NCBI RefSeq assembly: GCF_014647515.1
Contig: NZ_BMPI01000002.1
Span: 1-64,000, forward strand
Source: Dactylosporangium sucinum
Lineage (GTDB): Bacteria; Actinomycetota; Actinomycetes; Mycobacteriales; Micromonosporaceae
DNA: 64,000 bases
Direction of reading: 5' to 3'
The notes beneath the pieces are model-generated. The model was not told where the DNA came from. It ran no database searches and saw nothing but the letters and a program-made list of their open reading frames with translations. Shown here piece by piece: positions 61,862 through 64,000 of the stretch (the first letter of the stretch is position 1; every line of letters starts with the position of its first letter). Both the position numbers and the translations under genes were made by a program.

Positions 61862-63390
61862 CCGCCACCGAGCGGCCGGCGGTCGCCGGCCGGCGGCGGG
61901 CCGTCCCGGCCGACACGCCGCTGCCCTGGCCGCTGCTCGCCCTGCCGGTCGTCCTCACGCTCGCGACCGGGTTCATCGGGGCGCGCAGCCGGCAGCTGTG
62001 GCTCGACGAGTACGCGACCTGGTGGGCCTCGACGCTCGACCGGCACGACTTCGGCACGCTCATCGGGCACCTGGACACCGTGCAGGCGCCGTACTACCTG
62101 CTGATGCACGGGTGGATCCGGCTGTTCGGCGACTCGCCGCTGGCCATGCGCGTGCCGTCGGTGCTGGCGATGGCGGCCGCGACCTGGTTCGTGGTCCGGA
62201 TCGCGGCCCGGGTCTACCAGCCGGCCGTAGGGCTGCTCGCCGGCTGTCTCATGTCGGCGGTGCCGTTCATGGGCCTGTACGCGCAGACGGCCCGCCCGTA
62301 CGCCTTCGCCGTGATGTTCGCGTCCGGCGCCACCCTGGCCCTGTTCCGGCTGCTCGACGGCGCCCGCCGGGGCTGGTGGGCCGCCTACGCCCTGGCGCTG
62401 ATCGGTGCCGGGGCGGTGCACCTGGTCGCGCTGCTGGTGCTGCTCCCGCACGGCCTCGCCGTGCTGTGGTGCGTGCGCCGGGAGGGCGGCCGGCGCGGCC
62501 TGGTCGCCGGCTGGGCGGTCGCGACGGGGGCGGCGCTGCTCGCCCTGTCGCCGGTGGTGGTCCGGGGGTACCAGCAGCAGGGCCAGATCGGCGGCGGTGC
62601 CCGCGGCTTCGACGAGGCGCTGTTCCTCGTCGTCTACGCGTTCCGCAACGACCTGGCGGCGGCCGCCGTGGTGTGGTTCGCGGTGCTCGGGGCGTGCCTC
62701 GTCCCGGCCGCCCGCAGCCGCGTCCTCGCGCTCGTCACGTGGGCCGCGTTCCCGTACGCGCTGGTGATCCCGGCGATGGGCCTGCTGAACCTGGCGTCGC
62801 TGCGGTACCTGCTGTTCGCCCTGCCGCCGTGGTTCGTGCTCGCGGCCGCGGCGCTGTGGCGCACGGCGACGGCGTGGCCGTCGAGCATCGCGCGGCGGGC
62901 CGGCGTGGCCGTGCTCGTCGGGGTGTTCGCGCTCATGGTGCCCGGCAACGTCGAGCTCCGGCACGACCCGCTGCTCGGCTACCCCGACTTCCGGGCCGCC
63001 TCGGCCGCCTTCGCCGGCGCCAAGCCGACGGACGGCCTCGTCATCGCCGGCGACAACGACGCGATCCTGCACCCGCACATGCCGGCGTACTACCTGCGGC
63101 CGCGCGGCATCGAGCTGCACGGCGCCTTCCTGGCCCAGGACCCGCGGGAGGCCGGCAACTACGACGGCGCGCGCTGCGACGACCTGCGCGGCTGCCTGCT
63201 GCGCTTCGACCGGGTCTGGCTGATGACCACCGCCCGGACCGACGACCCGTTCGGCGAGATGGACCCGGCCGAGGCGCGGCTCCTGCGCGACGAGTTCTCC
63301 GTGGCGCGCATGGACGAGTACCAGGGGGTGCGGGTCCTGCTGCTGGTGCGCCCGGCAACGGCGGCACCAGCAGCAGGACTGCCTGGCTGA
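61855..63390 (+). CDS. GT39-like (PMT/ArnT-type) membrane glycosyltransferase
   Basis: A 511-residue polytopic GT-C transferase. The first external loop has the catalytic-type acidic pair in RQLWLDEYATWW; LYAQTARPYAFAVMF is another family landmark; about ten helices follow and a soluble C-terminal domain starts near residue 370 (GNVELRHDPLLGY). GT-C enzymes transfer sugars from polyprenyl-phosphate to proteins or lipids outside the membrane. Its start overlaps the GH26-like gene, so it may decorate or anchor the same polymer. Confidence 0.85.
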   Translation: MLTATERPAVAGRRRAVPADTPLPWPLLALPVVLTLATGFIGARSRQLWLDEYATWWASTLDRHDFGTLIGHLDTVQAPYYLLMHGWIRLFGDSPLAMRVPSVLAMAAATWFVVRIAARVYQPAVGLLAGCLMSAVPFMGLYAQTARPYAFAVMFASGATLALFRLLDGARRGWWAAYALALIGAGAVHLVALLVLLPHGLAVLWCVRREGGRRGLVAGWAVATGAALLALSPVVVRGYQQQGQIGGGARGFDEALFLVVYAFRNDLAAAAVVWFAVLGACLVPAARSRVLALVTWAAFPYALVIPAMGLLNLASLRYLLFALPPWFVLAAAALWRTATAWPSSIARRAGVAVLVGVFALMVPGNVELRHDPLLGYPDFRAASAAFAGAKPTDGLVIAGDNDAILHPHMPAYYLRPRGIELHGAFLAQDPREAGNYDGARCDDLRGCLLRFDRVWLMTTARTDDPFGEMDPAEARLLRDEFSVARMDEYQGVRVLLLVRPATAAPAAGLPG

Positions 63391-63393
63391 TGT

Positions 63394-63423
63394 GGTCGGG
63401 GCCGGTCGGCTCCGGACCCGACC
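63394..63423. terminator. Short hairpin between convergent genes
   Basis: GGTCGGG (63394-63400) pairs with CCCGACC (63417-63423) in the 36-base gap between the GT39-like stop and the converging CBM gene. Confidence 0.5.
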
Positions 63424-63426
63424 CGG

Positions 63427-64000
63427 TCAGCCGACCAGCTTCCAGGGGCCGTTCTTGTCGCCCGGCTTCTGGTTGCGGGTGTACCACTTCGCCTCGTACA
63501 CGTGGTTCTGGTACGTCACCCGGTCACCGGTGTTGTAGACCCGGGTCGCGGTCCACGCCGCCGGGCCGCCACCCGGCGGCGGCGGGGCGATCTCCTCCCA
63601 GGGGCCGTTCGGGTCGCCCGGCGCCTGGTTGCGGGTCCACCACATGGCTCGCCACTGCTTGCCCTGGTGGACGGCGTACTCGCCGTTGTTGAAGATGCGC
63701 GACGCGGTCCACTGCGCGGCGCCGTCCTCGGCCATGGCGATCTCCTGCCACGGACCGGTCGGGTCGCCGGGCTTCTGGTTCTGCGTCGCCCACGCGGCCT
63801 GGTACACCTTGCCCTGGTAGGTGACCCGGGCGTTGAACTTGTACGGGGTCGTCGCCGCCCAGGCCGCCGGCAGGCTCACCGTCACCGCGACGGCCGCCTC
63901 GGCCGCCTCGAAACCGTCGGTGCCGAGGAAGGCCGCGGTCAGGTTGTGCACGCCGCCGGACAGGCCGGCCGGCAGGGTGAAGCTCGCCTTGCCGTTCTCC
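63427..64000 (-). CDS. Secreted Ig-like/CBM5-12 protein, 5' part missing
   Basis: The reading frame is open to the window edge, so the start lies beyond 64000. The visible C-terminal part has one bacterial Ig-like repeat (ASFTLPAGLSGGVHNLTAAF, DGFEAAEAAVAVTV) followed by three chitin-binding CBM5/12 modules with the pattern W-x-A-x-Y-x2-G-x3-Y plus AxWxTxNQxPG and GPWxEI. Such ends belong to secreted chitinases, lytic monooxygenases or adhesins; the catalytic part is not visible. Confidence 0.85.
   Translation of the reverse strand, partial: ENGKASFTLPAGLSGGVHNLTAAFLGTDGFEAAEAAVAVTVSLPAAWAATTPYKFNARVTYQGKVYQAAWATQNQKPGDPTGPWQEIAMAEDGAAQWTASRIFNNGEYAVHQGKQWRAMWWTRNQAPGDPNGPWEEIAPPPPGGGPAAWTATRVYNTGDRVTYQNHVYEAKWYTRNQKPGDKNGPWKLVG

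Overview
The window is high-GC actinobacterial DNA, very GC-rich overall by eye, with frequent GTG and TTG starts, ATGA/GTGA-coupled genes and several leaderless promoters. The gene content (SARP, tandem-MerR and PucR regulators, DUF5997, many secreted CBM-bearing glycosidases, an HR-type II PKS-like set) fits a soil filamentous actinomycete. Micromonosporaceae is my best guess, but this is inference from style and families and no marker gene is present.

Layout. 1-10.8 kb is the right-hand part of a type II polyketide-like biosynthetic locus: FabG-type ketoreductase, histidine kinase, membrane protein, then a tightly coupled ACP - KS alpha - KS beta - HAD - P450 run, a SARP activator, a DHA2-type exporter and a NarL-type response regulator. 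10.9-15.3 kb holds a tiny membrane protein, a double-MerR regulator divergent from an alpha/beta hydrolase, and katG. 15.3-20.9 kb is a PucR regulator divergent from a polyamine-type ABC importer. 20.9-35.1 kb is a carbohydrate-utilisation block: mannonate dehydratase, LacI regulator and uronate isomerase (hexuronate branch), then a GH3 enzyme divergent from an oligosaccharide ABC importer followed by GH42 and GH95 enzymes. Palindromic LacI-type operators (TCGAAGCGCTTCGA) sit between GH3 and the importer, and a near-identical site recurs 21 kb away in front of the GH5 mannanase, which suggests one regulon.

35.1-40.3 kb contains a DUF4139 protein, a second LacI regulator divergent from a HisD-like dehydrogenase plus SDR (possibly sulfopropanediol-type oxidation), and a small deoxyribosyltransferase-like protein. 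40.3-43.2 kb is a three-gene operon of unknown purpose (HIT protein, SAM methyltransferase, alpha/alpha-toroid protein with a membrane tail), partly in DNA of visibly lower GC, and is the best candidate for something undescribed. 43.3-50.2 kb encodes three secreted proteins: a PQQ-type sugar dehydrogenase with PKD, CBM6 and F5/8C domains, a ThuA-DUF1080 protein with two F5/8C domains (together possibly an extracellular 3-keto-glycoside pathway), and a GH5 mannanase with CBM2.

50.3-57 kb carries regulators and housekeeping genes: an ECF sigma factor with a PASTA-like membrane partner, DUF5997 paired with a HTH-less LysR effector domain, an EEP nuclease/phosphatase, a Crp protein divergent from a TetR protein over a double GGTAC operator, and a MerR regulator with its Old Yellow Enzyme target. 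57-63.4 kb has a Kup potassium transporter and a divergent operon of a BcsA-like GT2 synthase, a secreted GH26-like protein and a GT39-like mannosyltransferase, resembling a synthase-plus-trimming-hydrolase system for a beta-mannan-like polymer. The right edge cuts a secreted Ig-like/CBM5-12 protein.
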